A stretch of 64,000 nucleotides of DNA from Mercurialis annua (Eukaryota > Streptophyta > Magnoliopsida > Malpighiales > Euphorbiaceae), in NCBI RefSeq assembly GCF_937616625.2, contig NC_065571.1:21017701-21081700 (forward strand), read 5' to 3'. Positions 22,538 to 34,481 of this stretch are shown piece by piece. The notes below the pieces were generated by a model that saw only the letters and a program-made list of their open reading frames with translations, did no database searches and had not been told where the DNA came from. Position 1 is the stretch's first letter. The number at the start of each line of letters is the position of its first letter. A program made the translations under genes and the position numbers.

Positions 22538-25367
22538 TGTCACGACCCATTTTCATGAATCGTGACCGGCGCTAGGGTATGGGTATGGTTGTACCAAAAC
22601 CCGTAGCAAGCCTTGCGGATAACAACTTAATTATATTTAAAACAATAAACCTGCAGAAAATCACATGCTCGGGGGCAGCCGAGACTTCAGCCTAATCTAG
22701 CAGTACATATAAACAGCATATATTTGAAGTACGCTTATCTCAAATAATGTCAATAGCATGGCAAACCATAAACACTGTAATCATGCCATAGCTGATAATA
22801 TAATGGATGGACCAATCCAACAATCAATAGTCTAAATTATAAACGTATAAGACTAAGACATAAATACTGATACTACTACTGCGGTCTAAGAGTTCAAAAA
22901 CAGTTTGACTCATTTATTCTGAAATAAAATAAAGAACCTCCGCGAATGAAGAAACGGAGATCGACCAAAGCTCAAATCATAAACCTGGAAAATTTGGGAA
23001 AGCAACGGGGTCAGATTTACTGAGTAGAGTTTATATAACCATTTACATTTATTAAGTTAAAAACCTTTAAAACGTTTAATAAAACATTTTCATTATGGAT
23101 TATCAATGAAACCCTAAACCACAATTCTAAATCCATTGTCGTGTCGGTGAGACATATCTCAATAACCGATCCCCGACTATCACTTAATAAATAGTGAGCC
23201 CATGAGACGTATCTTCCACCGGTGCCCTCACTAAGGTGAGACGTATCTCAAACCTACCTCAATACCATAATCATTACCGGTGCGCACGCAGTCCCGATGA
23301 TGCCCATCGAGTAGCACGTTCCAAATCAAATCCACAATGCCGAAAACAGTTCAAAAGCTGCTCATACATATATATATACAAAATAATACGTTTGCTTAAT
23401 AAAGAGGTAAATAGAGATATAAACTCACTGCTTGCTAAATCCACGTGATCCTGACAAGCAATCTAACTCTGGTTCGCCTCTGAAGTACGAACAGTCGACG
23501 GGTCTAAATAAAATATTAAAATCATAATTAAAATCAGACCCTAACTCTAAAGAGTACTAGACACCACATAGGACTAGCACAACGCAAAACCAAGTCACAT
23601 TTAATAAACACGTATATTAAATGCATTCCAAATATAACCCAAGTTATAAAATACAATCATATAAACATATTTAAAATGGTATATAAATTAATTTAAATAA
23701 ATCCATATAAGTGAGTCAGCCGAGTTATCAAAACTACCAAGCTTCTTCCCACTTGTTGAGTGACCATAGTCTAACCCAAACGAACTTATTAATTTTATAA
23801 ACCCGAGTTTATTAAATTAAAAATGCTTGATAAAACAATTATCTATATTAAATAGAATTTAATATCTTATAGTTCAAGTAACCCAAGTTACAACCCAAAA
23901 ACTTAATTATTTAAAGTCTATAAACGTTTAGGGACTAAACTGCACTTTAGCCAATTAGGGACTAAATTGTACTTTAGCCAAATTGATATCCAAAATCAAT
24001 ATAATTACTTTTGTTTATAATTAAAACCAAATATAAATTTACTAATCAAAAATCCACTTAATAAGGTTGTAAAATAAGTTCAGGGGCTAAATTGTAATTT
24101 AGCCAATTAAACCAATTTTAAATTTGAATTTAATTATAATTACCCGAGTAATTATATTAGCTTAATTTATAAACACCCATCGTTAAAATATATCATTCAT
24201 AACATATCTAAATTCAAAGTTATAATTAAACAATTTCAATGATAATAACTAAACGAACTCATTTGTATTAGTTGAAATAAATTGATAACCTTTATGGCTA
24301 TTTAGCCATCACCACCATTTCAAAACAATGGAACCCGCCTAAGCCAAACTCCATTGCAGAAACTTACCAACTTCAAATATGAACATTTAAGTTTTCTAAT
24401 TCAAAAATTCAACTTCTAAAACATAATCAATTAATCAAACTATACAATCAATCCATCTCATCAATCATAACCTAACAAAGTCTCAAAATCATAAACCATG
24501 TAACAGTGGCAAGACGAACAAGAAACACATCCATGGAGCCGAGATTCAAAACCATAAACACACAATCGAAACAAACGTTTTAATTTATTAACGACTAACA
24601 TGCCGAGCTAATATTGATCACTGACATAACAAATTCATAGCCAAAGAACAGAGTAGGCATCGGCAGTAACATGTCAATCAAGAACAGTGAACAACAAACC
24701 CAAAACGATAAACTTGCGGCGATTGAAACGGGATTGATTACGTACCGTTTTGCAAAACCGAGATAGGGAATTGAAGAGGCGTGTGTCTACAATCTCATCG
24801 ACGAAACGGGACTGGATTCGACCAAGAAACGAAGGAGAACGAATCAAAATACGGAAAGCCGTTCAAAAGAAAAAATCTGAGATTATGAAAAAGATTTACC
24901 GAAATTTTCTGTCAACTTCGGAAGGGATTACGGCTAACGATTCCTCAGCGAAAACAGAAAGGAATGATGGCTACGGGTTGTCTGATGTGTGGAGAATAGA
25001 TTAGGGTTGAAAGTTTTTGATTTAGCTAGGTCGGAATAGGTTAGAACAAAGGACGAACATGCCCCCTCGCTAAGGTAAGTGAGTCTCGAACGAGAACAGC
25101 CTTTCAGGCCTATTTCTCGTTCGAGACTGGCCTGGTCTCGAACGAGACCAGGCCCAAATCATGATTCTCGTTCGAGAATCATCAGATTCTCGAACGAGAA
25201 TTGAACAGCTGCTTTATTTTTTTTATTTTGATTTTTAAAAATTAAATGGTTGAACCACCACATCAACCCATCACAAACCAACTCGAACCGGACCATTAAC
25301 TTCAAATTTTTAATTCAACGATCGGAAAAGTTGTCGGAAAAACGCTAAAAATTTACGGGGTATTACA
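22538..25367 (-). repeat. Tekay-1 3' LTR (2830 bp)
   Basis: On the plus strand it runs from TGTCACGACCC to GGGGTATTACA, so on the coding strand it is TGTAATACCCC...GGGTCGTGACA. Its coding-strand start (U3) carries a cluster of TCTCGAACGAGA and TCTCGTTCGAGA palindromes. The 84-codon open frame at 24750-25004 is identical in the other LTR and matches nothing I recognise; I do not call it a gene. Confidence 0.95.
25084..25199. promoter_or_regulatory. Palindrome cluster in Tekay-1 3' LTR U3
   Basis: Five copies of TCTCGWWCGAGA at 25084, 25115, 25136, 25166 and 25188. The third is the core of a 26-bp hairpin, 12-bp arms GGCCTGGTCTCG with a 2-base centre (25129-25154). The fourth has 10-bp arms ATGATTCTCG. 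The cluster lies upstream, on the coding strand, of the predicted transcription start region near 25020. Confidence 0.85.
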
Positions 25368-25380
25368 TTCTCCCCAACTA
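25368..25380 (-). promoter_or_regulatory. Polypurine tract of Tekay-1
   Basis: The coding strand reads TAGTTGGGGAGAA directly before the 3' LTR start TGTAATACC. This is the plus-strand primer site for reverse transcription. Eight bases of it (GGGGAGAA) recur outside the 5' LTR at 33586-33593. Confidence 0.85.
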
Positions 25381-25484
25381 ATTAAAATTTCGTCCTCGAA
25401 TTTAACACGATAAGCAAATCACACCAGAATAACACGTAACACAAGTAAAAATCATAAAAATCACAGAAATTAAGATATCGTACC

Positions 25485-26585
25485 TCACGGAAAAAGAAAA
25501 GGATAGCGATTCCGCATATCCAACTCGGTCTCCCAAGTACACTCCTCTACAGAATGATTGCGCCAAAGAACTTTGACCATCGGAATCTCCTTGTTCCGCA
25601 ATTTATGCACTTGCGTATCAACAATCTCAACTGGCTGTTCCTCATAGGACAGCTCCTGGTCAATCTCAACACTCTGAGGCACAATCACATGCGAAGGATC
25701 GGAAATACACTTCCTCAACATAGAAATGTGAAACACAGGATGTACTAACGACATGTCTGGCGGCAGAACCAGACGATATGCCACAGCTCCAATCCTCTCT
25801 GAAATCTCATAAGGACCGATGTACCTCGGTGCCAACTTTCCTTTGACACCAAAACGAACCACGCCTTTCATAGGCAAAACCCGAAGAAACACAAAGTCTC
25901 CCACCTGAAACTCGATGTCTTTTCTCTTCGGATCAGCATAACTCTTATGCCGACTAAAGGCTGTCTCCAACCTCCGTTTTATCAACGGTACCTTCTCTGA
26001 GGTAATCTGAATAATCTCAGCACCAGACAACTTCCGCTCACCGACCTCTTCCCAGCAGATAGGAGATCGACACTTGCGTCCGTACAGAGCCTCATAAGGT
26101 GCCATCTCAATGCTCGCATGATAACTGTTGTTGTAGGAAAACTCAATCAACGGCAAATGAGTATCCCAGCTACCCTGAAAATCAAGAATGCACATCCTTA
26201 GCATATCCTCCAACGTCTGAATAGTCCTCTCAGACTGACCGTCAGTCTGAGGATGAAAAGCTGTACTGAAGTCCAACCGAGTACCCAAGGACCCCTGTAA
26301 CGCTTTCCAGAACCTCGAAGTGAAAACAGAACCTCTGTCAGAAACAATCGAAACCGGTACACCATGAAAACTGACAATCCTGTCGATGTACAACTGAGCC
26401 AACTTTGAAACAGGATACGAAACCTTGATCGGAAGGAAATGAGCTGACTTGGTCATACGGTCAACTATCACCCAGATGGAATCGTAACCCTGTCGAGTAC
26501 GTGGTAAACCAACAACAAAGTCCATGGCAATCCGCTCCCACTTCCACTCTGGAATAGGTAGTGGTTGTAGATAGCCAAAAGGTCT
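25485..26585 (-). pseudogene. Tekay-1 pol, integrase portion
   Basis: Open from just after an in-frame TAG (26586-26588) to a natural stop at 25485, 118 bp from the LTR. From the methionine at 26525 it encodes 346 residues. The DD35E catalytic triad is visible: D2 in MDFVVGLP, D63 in VSDRG and E99 in SERT, with 35 residues between the last two. A GPY/F-type motif (RYIGPYEI, near residue 238) follows. The C-terminal ~45 residues ([16 protein letters not shown]) look like a chromodomain, which in chromoviruses steers integration to marked chromatin. It normally forms one polyprotein with the upstream RT. Confidence 0.9.
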
Positions 26586-28175
26586 CTAATGTTCCAGCTT
26601 CACCTGCTGGCAAGTCAGACACTTGGAAACGTACTCTGCAACATCCTTCTTCATTCCGCTCCACCAATACGCACCCTTGAGGTCATGGTACATCTTGGTA
26701 GATCCCGGATGAACACTGTAAGCTGATCTATGCGCTTCCTCCAGAATCTGGTCTCTCAAACCATCTGAATCCGGAACGCACAGTCTCGAACCAAACCTGA
26801 GAACTCCGTCAACAAAAACAAACTCGGAATTCCCATCCAGATGGATCTCGTCCATAATTCGTTTCAATTGTGGATCCTCAGCTTGTAAAGCTTTAATCCT
26901 ATCAATCAAAACCGGCTGCACTTGCAGATGTGCCAACAAACTCCCGTTCTGAGAAACCTGAAAACCGTAGCCCGAAGCTATCAAACCATGCCACTCTCTA
27001 ACCATGGGTCTACGTCCAACCTCAGAAATATGGGCCAAACTGCCCGAAGACTTGCGACTCAACGCATCGGCTACCACATTAGCCTTACCAGGATGGTACT
27101 GAATAGTACAGTCGTAGTCTTTCAGCAACTCTAGCCACCTCCTCTGTCTCAGATTCAACTCTCGCTGATCAAAGATGTACTTCAGACTCTTGTGATCAGT
27201 GAAGATCTCACAAGTCGCACCGTACAAGTAGTGCCTCCAGATCTTCAGAGCAAAAACCACAGCAGCTAACTCCAAGTCATGTGTAGGGTAATTCACCTCA
27301 TGCTTCTTCAGCTGACGAGAAGCATAGGCGATCACCTGTCCATGTTGCATCAAAACGTAACCTAAGCCAATCCGAGAAGCATCATAGTACACAGTAAAAC
27401 CCTCAATGCCAGAAGGTAACGCCAAAACAGGAGCTGTAGTCAGAATCTCCTTCAGCTTCTCGAAACTTGCCTCACATCTGTCGGTCCACTCAAACTTAAC
27501 ACCCTTCTGTGTCAGCTTAGTCAAAGGTGCAGATATTCGAGAGAAATTCTGCACGAACCGACGGTAGTAGCCAGCTAACCCAAGAAAACTCCTAATCTCG
27601 GTAACTGACCTCGGCCTCTGCCAATCCATAACCGCCTCAATCTTCTTAGGATCAACCTTGATCCCATCCTTCGACACTACGTGTCCTAAGAAGGTAACCT
27701 GTTCCAGCCAAAACTCACACTTTGAGAACTTAGCATACAACTGATGCTCTCGCAAGGTCTGTAGTATAGTCCTCAAGTGATAAGCATGCTCCTCCTCACT
27801 CCGAGAATAAATCAGGATGTCATCAATGAAGACGATAACAAACTGATCCAAAAACGGCTTGAAAACCCGATTCATCATGTCCATAAACGCTGCTGGTGCG
27901 TTAGTCAACCCAAACGACATGACTAGAAACTCGAAATGCCCATAACGCGTTCTGAAAGCAGTCTTAGGCACATCGACATCCCGAATCCGAAGTTGATGAT
28001 ACCCGGATCTCAAGTCAATCTTGGAAAAGCACTTCCCACCTTGCAACTGATCAAACAAATCGTCGATGCGAGGAAGAGGATATCTGTTCTTGATGGTAGC
28101 CTTGTTCAACTGTCTGTAGTCGATACAAAGTCGAAAGGAACCATCCTTCTTCTTAACAGAACTGGAGCACCCCAT
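26586..28175 (-). pseudogene. Tekay-1 pol, RT-RNase H and integrase zinc finger
   Basis: 529 codons open on the minus strand. RT motifs: [20 protein letters not shown] (residues 20-39), [11 protein letters not shown] (87-97) and the catalytic FIDD (116-119). RNase H follows, with acidic residues D265 (VYYDAS), E302 (HDLELAA) and D327 (FTDHKS). The end carries the HHCC zinc finger of integrase ([16 protein letters not shown]... CLTCQQ). It ends in TAG at 26586, where a CAG would keep the frame into integrase. The true N-terminus is upstream in another frame because of a 4-bp loss near 28154; Tekay-2 has the uninterrupted arrangement there. Confidence 0.92.
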
Positions 28176-30076
28176 GGAGAAGTACTCGGTCTGATGAAGC
28201 CACTGTCCAGAAGTTCTTGTAACTGCTCCTTTAACTCCTTCAGCTCAGCAGGAGCCATCCGATACGGCGGTATCGAAATAGGACCAGTTCCAGGAACAAC
28301 GTCAATGCAGAACTCGATATCCCGATCAGGTGGTAATCCAGGCAACTCCTCTGGAAAAACATCAGTGAACTCATTCACTATAGGGACAGTGTTCATACTG
28401 CCCACCTCAGCATCCATGTCTCTAACCACCGCTAAGAAAGCTTGACAACCCTTACTCATCATCCGCTTTGCCTTGATCGCAGAAATCAGATTCTTCGGTG
28501 TCTCCGCCTTTTCCCCTGGAAAAGAAAAGGGTAGATCACCTGGAATCCGAAACTCAACCGACTTCCCTCGACAGTCGATCGAAGCATAATGGCGTGCCAG
28601 CCAATCCATCCCCAAAATCACGTCAAATGAAAGAACATCCAAAACAACTAAGTCAACACGCAAGTCTCTTCCATGGATAACCACGGAACACGATGGATAC
28701 ACAACATCCACCACCACACAGTCAGACAAGGGAGTAGAAACAGATAAAGGTTCACTCAGACTTGTTGGTGTTACACCCAACTTAGCAGCAAAACACGTAG
28801 ACACAAAAGAATGGGTTGCACCCGCATCAAATAAAACAAGTGCATCTACGAAAGAGATCTGAAGAGTACCTTGCACCACTGCGTTAGATGCATGAGCATC
28901 CTGAGGAGTCAAGGCAAAAACTCTGGCCTGACCCTGACTCTGCTGCTGAGAGCTTTGCCCAGTACCATAGCTGCTAGAACCTCTACCGCCGTTGTCACGG
29001 CCTCCAAAACCACGCCCTCCAGAACCTCGGCCCCGCTGGCCACCAAAAGAAGCAGCAGGTTGAGAAAACCCTGCAGGTATAGAGAACGCTGGTCTCTGAC
29101 TCTGATAGGATGGCTGAGCGACACTAGCTGCCAACATCTGCTGCCCAGATGCCTGACACTCTCTGGCAAAGTGACCCGGCTGGCCACAAGTAAAACAGCC
29201 CCCTGGTGCTAGACGACACTCGCCCGGATGTCGGCGTCTGCAATTCTGGCAGAAGGGAAAACTAGCACCTCCGCTGTTACCGCGCCCAAAACTGCGGCTG
29301 CTACCGCTGTTGCCTGAACTATAGGTGTACGGCTGATAACTCTTCTTAACACCCCTCTTCTTGTTCTTGTACTGAGAAGGTGCCGATTGGTAGCTACCAC
29401 CACCACTCTGCTGTCCAGGGCCAGAAGACTTCTTGGTCTGAGAAGGACCAGAAATCTCCCCAAACTGTAATAACGAGCTCTCCATACGCCGAGCACTGTC
29501 TACTACGTCTGTAAAATCTCTGCGTGTCTCGGTCAGCAAACTCACAAAATCGCGCCCTAAGCCTTTCACGTATCTGTTGTTCACCCTTTCCTGATCTGTC
29601 TGCAAGTCCGGCGCGAACCGACCCAACCTCACGAACTCTGTCGTGTACTCGGATACTGATCTATCATCCCTAGTAAGTGAAAGCAACCGGTCTCTGTGAC
29701 CCTCTGTCACTGAAAACGGCAAGAAGAAGGCTCTGAATCTCGCCACAAACTGAGCCCAAGAGATGGTAGCCATGTCGGTATGAACGGAGCTACGAAACCA
29801 GTCCCCAGCTGAACCCTTCATTGACATCTCTACCAGAACGACGGTCTGACGCTCCGTAGCCTGCAGTCGCCGAGCATTCTGCTCAACCTCCTCGAGAAAA
29901 TCCAGCGCGTCTCCGGAACCATCAAACTCCGTTGGCTTCAGCCTCATGTAAGCCAAAACCAAGTCTTTGTCAGTGGTTCCAACACCACCAACTGCTGCAC
30001 CACCAGCCTGTGGTTGCTGTTGCTTGGCAATCTGACCCAAAACTGCATACTGATCCTGCAAAGCGACCTGTCCCGC
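28106..30076 (-). pseudogene. Tekay-1 gag C-terminal part, protease and start of RT
   Basis: Open between the in-frame TAA at 30077 and the frameshift near 28154. Counting from the methionine at 30061: a retrotransposon gag domain around residues 60-190, an RGG/GS-rich linker, the CCHC zinc knuckle CFTCGQPGHFAREC (about 289-302), and the aspartic protease motif VLFDAGATHSF with the catalytic D near residue 412. The RT-linker motif [14 protein letters not shown] leads into SPWGAPVL, after which the frame is lost and the last ~20 codons are out of frame. Gag and pol are in one frame, as is usual for this group. Confidence 0.92.
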
Positions 30077-30394
30077 TTACAGCTGAACCTGGTTGAGTTG
30101 TAAGGCAGCGACTCCAGCCAAAAACGTGTTGAAGTCGAAATCGCCCAACTCAGGTTGTGCCACACCTGGTGCTTGAGCACCTCCTGCAGCACCGCGTCCA
30201 ACGCCTCTGCCTCTACCTCTGCCAGCTTGACCTCGGCCACCTCGGCCTCGACCAGCTCGACCCCGACCAGCTGGACCTCTGCCTGCTAGCCCTCTACCAG
30301 CATGAACCTCTGGTTCATTCTGATCCACCTCCATAGAGATCGCGTCATCAGCCTCAGCATTTTGCTGAGCCGCAGCACGAGTACGAGTATTCAT
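30077..30394 (-). pseudogene. Tekay-1 gag N-terminus
   Basis: Begins with ATG at 30394 (MNTRTRAAAQQ), about 345 bases from the primer site. The start matches in position and sequence the gag start of Tekay-2 (MDNVVRTRARAAAEQ). Acidic residues are followed by a glycine-arginine repeat (GRGPAGRGRAGRGRGG) likely to bind RNA. It ends at an in-frame TAA at 30077-30079; the same frame stays open on the other side. Upstream open codons to 30634 are leader, not gag. Confidence 0.88.
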
Positions 30395-30739
30395 TCCTAA
30401 GAATGAAACAAGAACAATTTTAAATAACACAGCAAATTTCATACCCAAGCATGAAACAAAACAAGCACCAATTAAGATTTCCCGAGAAATCAACAATGAT
30501 AAAAATTTATTCACCCAAGTGAAAATAACAATATAGTAAACAATAAAGCAAATAAATTCACACGACTGACTCACGACATTCCTATAGGAGTAGGCAGAAA
30601 GTTTTGAAAACAAAAGATGACGTTTCAAAGACAAGACTCGAATCCTAATTCCGCAGTAGTTCCTAGGGTAAATTTACCACTTAGCATGCCAAAACAATTA
30701 AACAATTAACATTTAAAAAGGCCTTGGTTTGAAACCAAA

Positions 30740-30751
30740 GCTCTGATACCA
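30740..30751 (-). promoter_or_regulatory. Primer binding site, initiator tRNA-Met (Tekay-1)
   Basis: The minus strand reads TGGTATCAGAGC, four bases from the 5' LTR. A perfect match to the plant initiator tRNA-Met 3' end complement. Confidence 0.95.
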
Positions 30752-30755
30752 AGTT

Positions 30756-33585
30756 TGTCACGACCCATTTTCATGAATCGTGACCGGCGCTAGGGTATGG
30801 GTATGGTTGTACCAAAACCCGTAGCAAGCCTTGCGGATAACAACTTAATTATATTTAAAACAATAAACCTGCAGAAAATCACATGCTCGGGGGCAGCCGA
30901 GACTTCAGCCTAATCTAGCAGTACATATAAACAGCATATATTTAAAGTACGCTTATCTCAAATAATGTCAATAGCATGGCAAACCATAAACACTGTAATC
31001 ATGCCATAGCTGATAATATAATGGATGGACCAATCCAACAATCAATAGTCTAAAATATAAACGTATAAGACTAAGACATAAATACTGATACTACTACTGC
31101 GGTCTAAGAGTTCAAAAACAGTTTGACTCATTTATTCTGAAATAAAATAAAGAACCTCCGCAAATGAAGAAACGGAGATCGACCAAAGCTCAAATCATAA
31201 ACCTGGAAAATTTGGGAAAGCAACGGGGTCAGATTTACTGAGTAGAGTTTATATAACCATTTACATTTATTAAGTTAAAAACCTTTAAAACGTTTAATAA
31301 AACATTTTCATTATGGATTATCAATGAAACCCTAAACCACAATTCTAAATCCATTGTCGTGTCGGTGAGACGTATCTCAATAACCGATCCCCGACTATCA
31401 CTTAATAAATAGTGAGCCCAGGAGACGTATCTTCCACCGGTGCCCTCACTAAGGTGAGACGTATCTCAAACCTACCTCAATACCATAATCATTACCGGTG
31501 CGCACGCAGTCCCGATGATGCCCATCGAGTAGCACGTTCCAAATCAAATCCACAATGCCGAAAACAGTTCAAAAGCTGCTCATACATATATATATACAAA
31601 ATAATACGTTTGCTTAATAAAGAGGTAAATAGAGATATAAACTCACTGCTTGCTAAATCCACGTGATCCTGACAAGCAATCTAACTCTGGTTCGCCTCTG
31701 AAGTACGAACAGTCGACGGGTCTAAATAAAATATTAAAATCATAATTAAAATCAGACCCTAACTCTAAAGAGTACTAGACACCACATAGGACTAGCACAA
31801 CGCAAAACCAAGTCACATTTAATAAACACGTATATTAAATGCATTCCAAATATAACCCAAGTTATAAAATACAATCATATAAACATATTTAAAATGGTAT
31901 ATAAATTAATTTAAATAAATCCATATAAGCGAGTCAGCCGAGTTATCAAAACTACCAAGCTTCTTCCCACTTGTTGAGTGACCATAGTCTAACCCAAACG
32001 AACTTATTAATTTTATAAACCCGAGTTTATTAAATTAAAAATGCTTGATAAAACAATTATCTATATTAAATAGAATTTAATATCTTATAGTTCAAGTAAC
32101 CCAAGTTACAACCCAAAAACTTAATTATTTAAAGTCTATAAACGTTTAGGGACTAAACTGCACTTTAGCCAATTAGGGACTAAATTGTACTTTAGCCAAA
32201 TTGATATCCAAAATCAATATAATTACTTTTGTTTATAATTAAAACCAAATATAAATTTACTAATCAAAAATCCACTTAATAAGGTTGTAAAATAAGTTCA
32301 GGGGCTAAATTGTAATTTAGCCAATTAAACCAATTTTAAATTTGAATTTAATTATAATTACCCGAGTAATTATATTAGCTTAATTTATAAACACCCATCG
32401 TTAAAATATATCATTCATAACATATCTAAATTCAAAGTTATAATTAAACAATTTCAATGATAATAACTAAACGAACTCATTTGTATTAGTTGAAATAAAT
32501 TGATAACCTTTATGGCTATTTAGCCATCACCACCATTTCAAAACAATGGAACCCGCCTAAGCCAAACTCCATTGCAGAAACTTACCAACTTCAAATATGA
32601 ACATTTAAGTTTTCTAATTCAAAAATTCAACTTCTAAAACATAATCAATTAATCAAACTATACAATCAATCCATCTCATCAATCATAACCTAACAAAGTC
32701 TCAAAATCATAAACCATGTAACAGTGGCAAGACGAACAAGAAACACATCCATGGAGCCGAGATTCAAAACCATAAACACACAATCGAAACAAACGTTTTA
32801 ATTTATTAACGACTAACATGCCGAGCTAATATTGATCACTGACATAACAAATTCATAGCCAAAGAACAGAGTAGGCATCGGCAGTAACATGTCAATCAAG
32901 AACAGTGAATAACAAACCCAAAACGATAAACTTGCGGCGATTGAAACGGGATTGATTACGTACCGTTTTGCAAAACCGAGATAGGGAATTGAAGAGGCGT
33001 GTGTCTACAATCTCATCGACGAAACGGGACTGGATTCGACCAAGAAACGAAGGAGAACGAATCAAAATACGGAAAGCCGTTCAAAAGAAAAAATCTGAGA
33101 TTATGAAAAAGATTTACCGAAATTTTCTGTCAACTTCGGAAGGGATTACGGCTAACGATTCCTCAGCGAAAACAGAAAGGAATGATGGCTACGGGTTGTC
33201 TGATGTGTGGAGAATAGATTAGGGTTGAAAGTTTTTGATTTAGCTAGGTCGGAATAGGTTAGAACAAAGGACGAACATGCCCCCTCGCTAAGGTAAGTGA
33301 GTCTCGAACGAGAACAGCCTTTCAGGCCTATTTCTCGTTCGAGACTGGCCTGGTCTCGAACGAGACCAGGCCCAAATCATGATTCTCGTTCGAGAATCAT
33401 CAGATTCTCGAACGAGAATTGAACAGCTGCTTTATTTTTTTTATTTTGATTTTTAAAAATTAAATGGTTGAACCACCACATCAACCCATCACAAACCAAC
33501 TCGAACCGGACCATTAACTTCAAATTTTTAATTCAACGATCGGAAAAGTTGTCGGAAAAACGCTAAAAATTTACGGGGTATTACA
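30756..33585 (-). repeat. Tekay-1 5' LTR (2830 bp)
   Basis: Same length as the 3' LTR at an offset of 8218 bp. Differences seen by eye number about seven, for example near 30952, 31054, 31162, 31371 and 31422. It carries the same five-fold palindrome cluster (33302-33417). It is the copy expected to drive transcription leftward. Confidence 0.95.
33302..33417. promoter_or_regulatory. Palindrome cluster in Tekay-1 5' LTR U3
   Basis: The same five TCTCGWWCGAGA copies as in the 3' LTR, shifted by 8218 bp. Two more copies, from the duplicated U3, follow at 33604 and 33626, so this promoter has seven. Confidence 0.85.
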
Positions 33586-33805
33586 TTCTCCCCAAATCAT
33601 GATTCTCGTTCGAGAATCATCAGATTCTCGAACGAGAATTGAACAGCTGCTTTATTTTTTTTATTTTGATTTTTAAAAATTAAATGGTTGAACCACCACA
33701 TCAACCCATCACAAACCAACTCGAACCGGACCATTAACTTTAAATTTTTAATTCAACGATCGGAAAAGTTGTCGGAAAAACGCTAAAAATTTACGGGGTA
33801 TTACA
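33586..33805 (-). repeat. Extra polypurine-tract piece and 212-bp U3 copy outside the 5' LTR
   Basis: TTCTCCCC (the end of the polypurine tract, complement) follows the LTR end at 33585. A second copy of 33374-33585 then occupies 33594-33805 with one substitution noticed. The join lies at CCCAAATCAT, where both sources share CCC. The GTACC target duplication lies beyond this extra piece, so it was part of the DNA that integrated. Confidence 0.93.
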
Positions 33806-34080
33806 GTACCGTTCAACAAAAATGAGGTAGGGGATCGAATGCACACGAGTCTAGAACGTCTAGAAACAAACGGTATTGATTTCGATCTAGAAACGAGAGA
33901 GAACGATTAAGAATACGGAAGTGCCGTCTAAAGCCAAACTGAAATCAAAGGAATAAGAAAAACTTACCGGATAGCAGAGTTTGAGGGATGATTACGGCTT
34001 CGTTTCTCAGTGAATGAACAAGGAAATGGAGGCTAGGGTTTGTTTGTAGTATGGAGAAGAGATTAGGTTAAAAAGTTACG

Positions 34081-34088
34081 TATTTAAA
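34081..34088 (-). promoter_or_regulatory. TATA-like box of Tekay-2 LTR
   Basis: The minus strand reads TTTAAATA, followed by a stretch alignable with Tekay-1, where the equivalent position reads CTAAATCA, a weaker match. Confidence 0.5.
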
Positions 34089-34147
34089 GGCTTCAGAAAT
34101 GGAAATAATGAAGCCCGAAAGTACCCCCTTTGCAGGTCTAAAGCTGG

Positions 34148-34307
34148 TCTCAAACGAGACCAGCAAAAAGCTTTGGTTCTCGATGTTCTCGAACGAGAAT
34201 AGAGCCTTTCAACACAGGTCTCGTTCGAGACCTGTGTTGGAACAAACGGCCCTTGGGCCAGATTCTCGAACGAGAACGCAAGATTTCAACATAGGTCTCG
34301 TTCGAGA
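34148..34307. promoter_or_regulatory. Palindrome cluster in Tekay-2 LTR U3
   Basis: Five copies of the 12-mer: TCTCAAACGAGA at 34148 (one change), then TCTCGWWCGAGA at 34187, 34219, 34264 and 34296. The 34219 copy is centred in a 26-bp hairpin with 12-bp arms ACACAGGTCTCG (34212-34237). The cluster starts about 60 bp upstream of the TATA-like box. Flanking sequence differs from Tekay-1, but motif and copy number are the same. Confidence 0.85.
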
Positions 34308-34481
34308 CTTGTGTTGGATCAAATTTAAGTAAAAAGGCGAAAATGATGATTTGGTTTTTTGGGCTCAATTTAAGTAACCCAACCTCAAACCGACACGAAA
34401 CGAGCTACCAAACCTAAAATTTTACATCAAAACACCACCGGAAACTCGTCGGAAATTATCAAAATTATACAGGTTATTACA

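Larger units (their letters stand above)
22538..33805 (-). mobile_element. Tekay-1: 11.3-kb Ty3/gypsy chromovirus, nearly complete, coding broken
   Basis: Complete element on the minus strand: 5' LTR (30756-33585), tRNA-Met primer site, gag, protease, RT, RNase H, integrase with GPY/F-type and chromodomain-like C-terminus, polypurine tract and 3' LTR (22538-25367). Both LTRs are 2830 bp and differ at about seven positions by eye, so insertion was recent. Long LTRs and the protein motifs suggest the Tekay/Del lineage (inference). Three lesions break gag-pol: a TAA at 30077-30079, a 4-bp loss near 28154 and a TAG at 26586-26588. It would need proteins in trans to move. Confidence 0.92.
33806..34481 (-). 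mobile_element. Tekay-2 LTR copy A, right portion
   Basis: Resumes the Tekay-2 LTR after Tekay-1, starting with the repeated GTACC, and ends CAGGTTATTACA. On the coding strand this is the U3 end, beginning TGTAATAACC. It includes a TATA-like TTTAAATA and a palindrome cluster like that of Tekay-1. CAAAC follows at 34482. Confidence 0.88.

Noticed and set aside
24750..25004. 84-codon ORF, identical at 32968-33222
   Set aside because: It lies in both Tekay-1 LTRs near the transcription start and matches no family I know; identity just reflects LTR identity.
30077..30634. Taking the full open frame from 30634 as gag
   Set aside because: The first 80 codons align with the non-coding leader of Tekay-3. 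The conserved start is the ATG at 30394.
30740..30751. tRNA gene fragment
   Set aside because: Only 12 bases matching the tRNA end, placed four bases from an LTR: a primer site.
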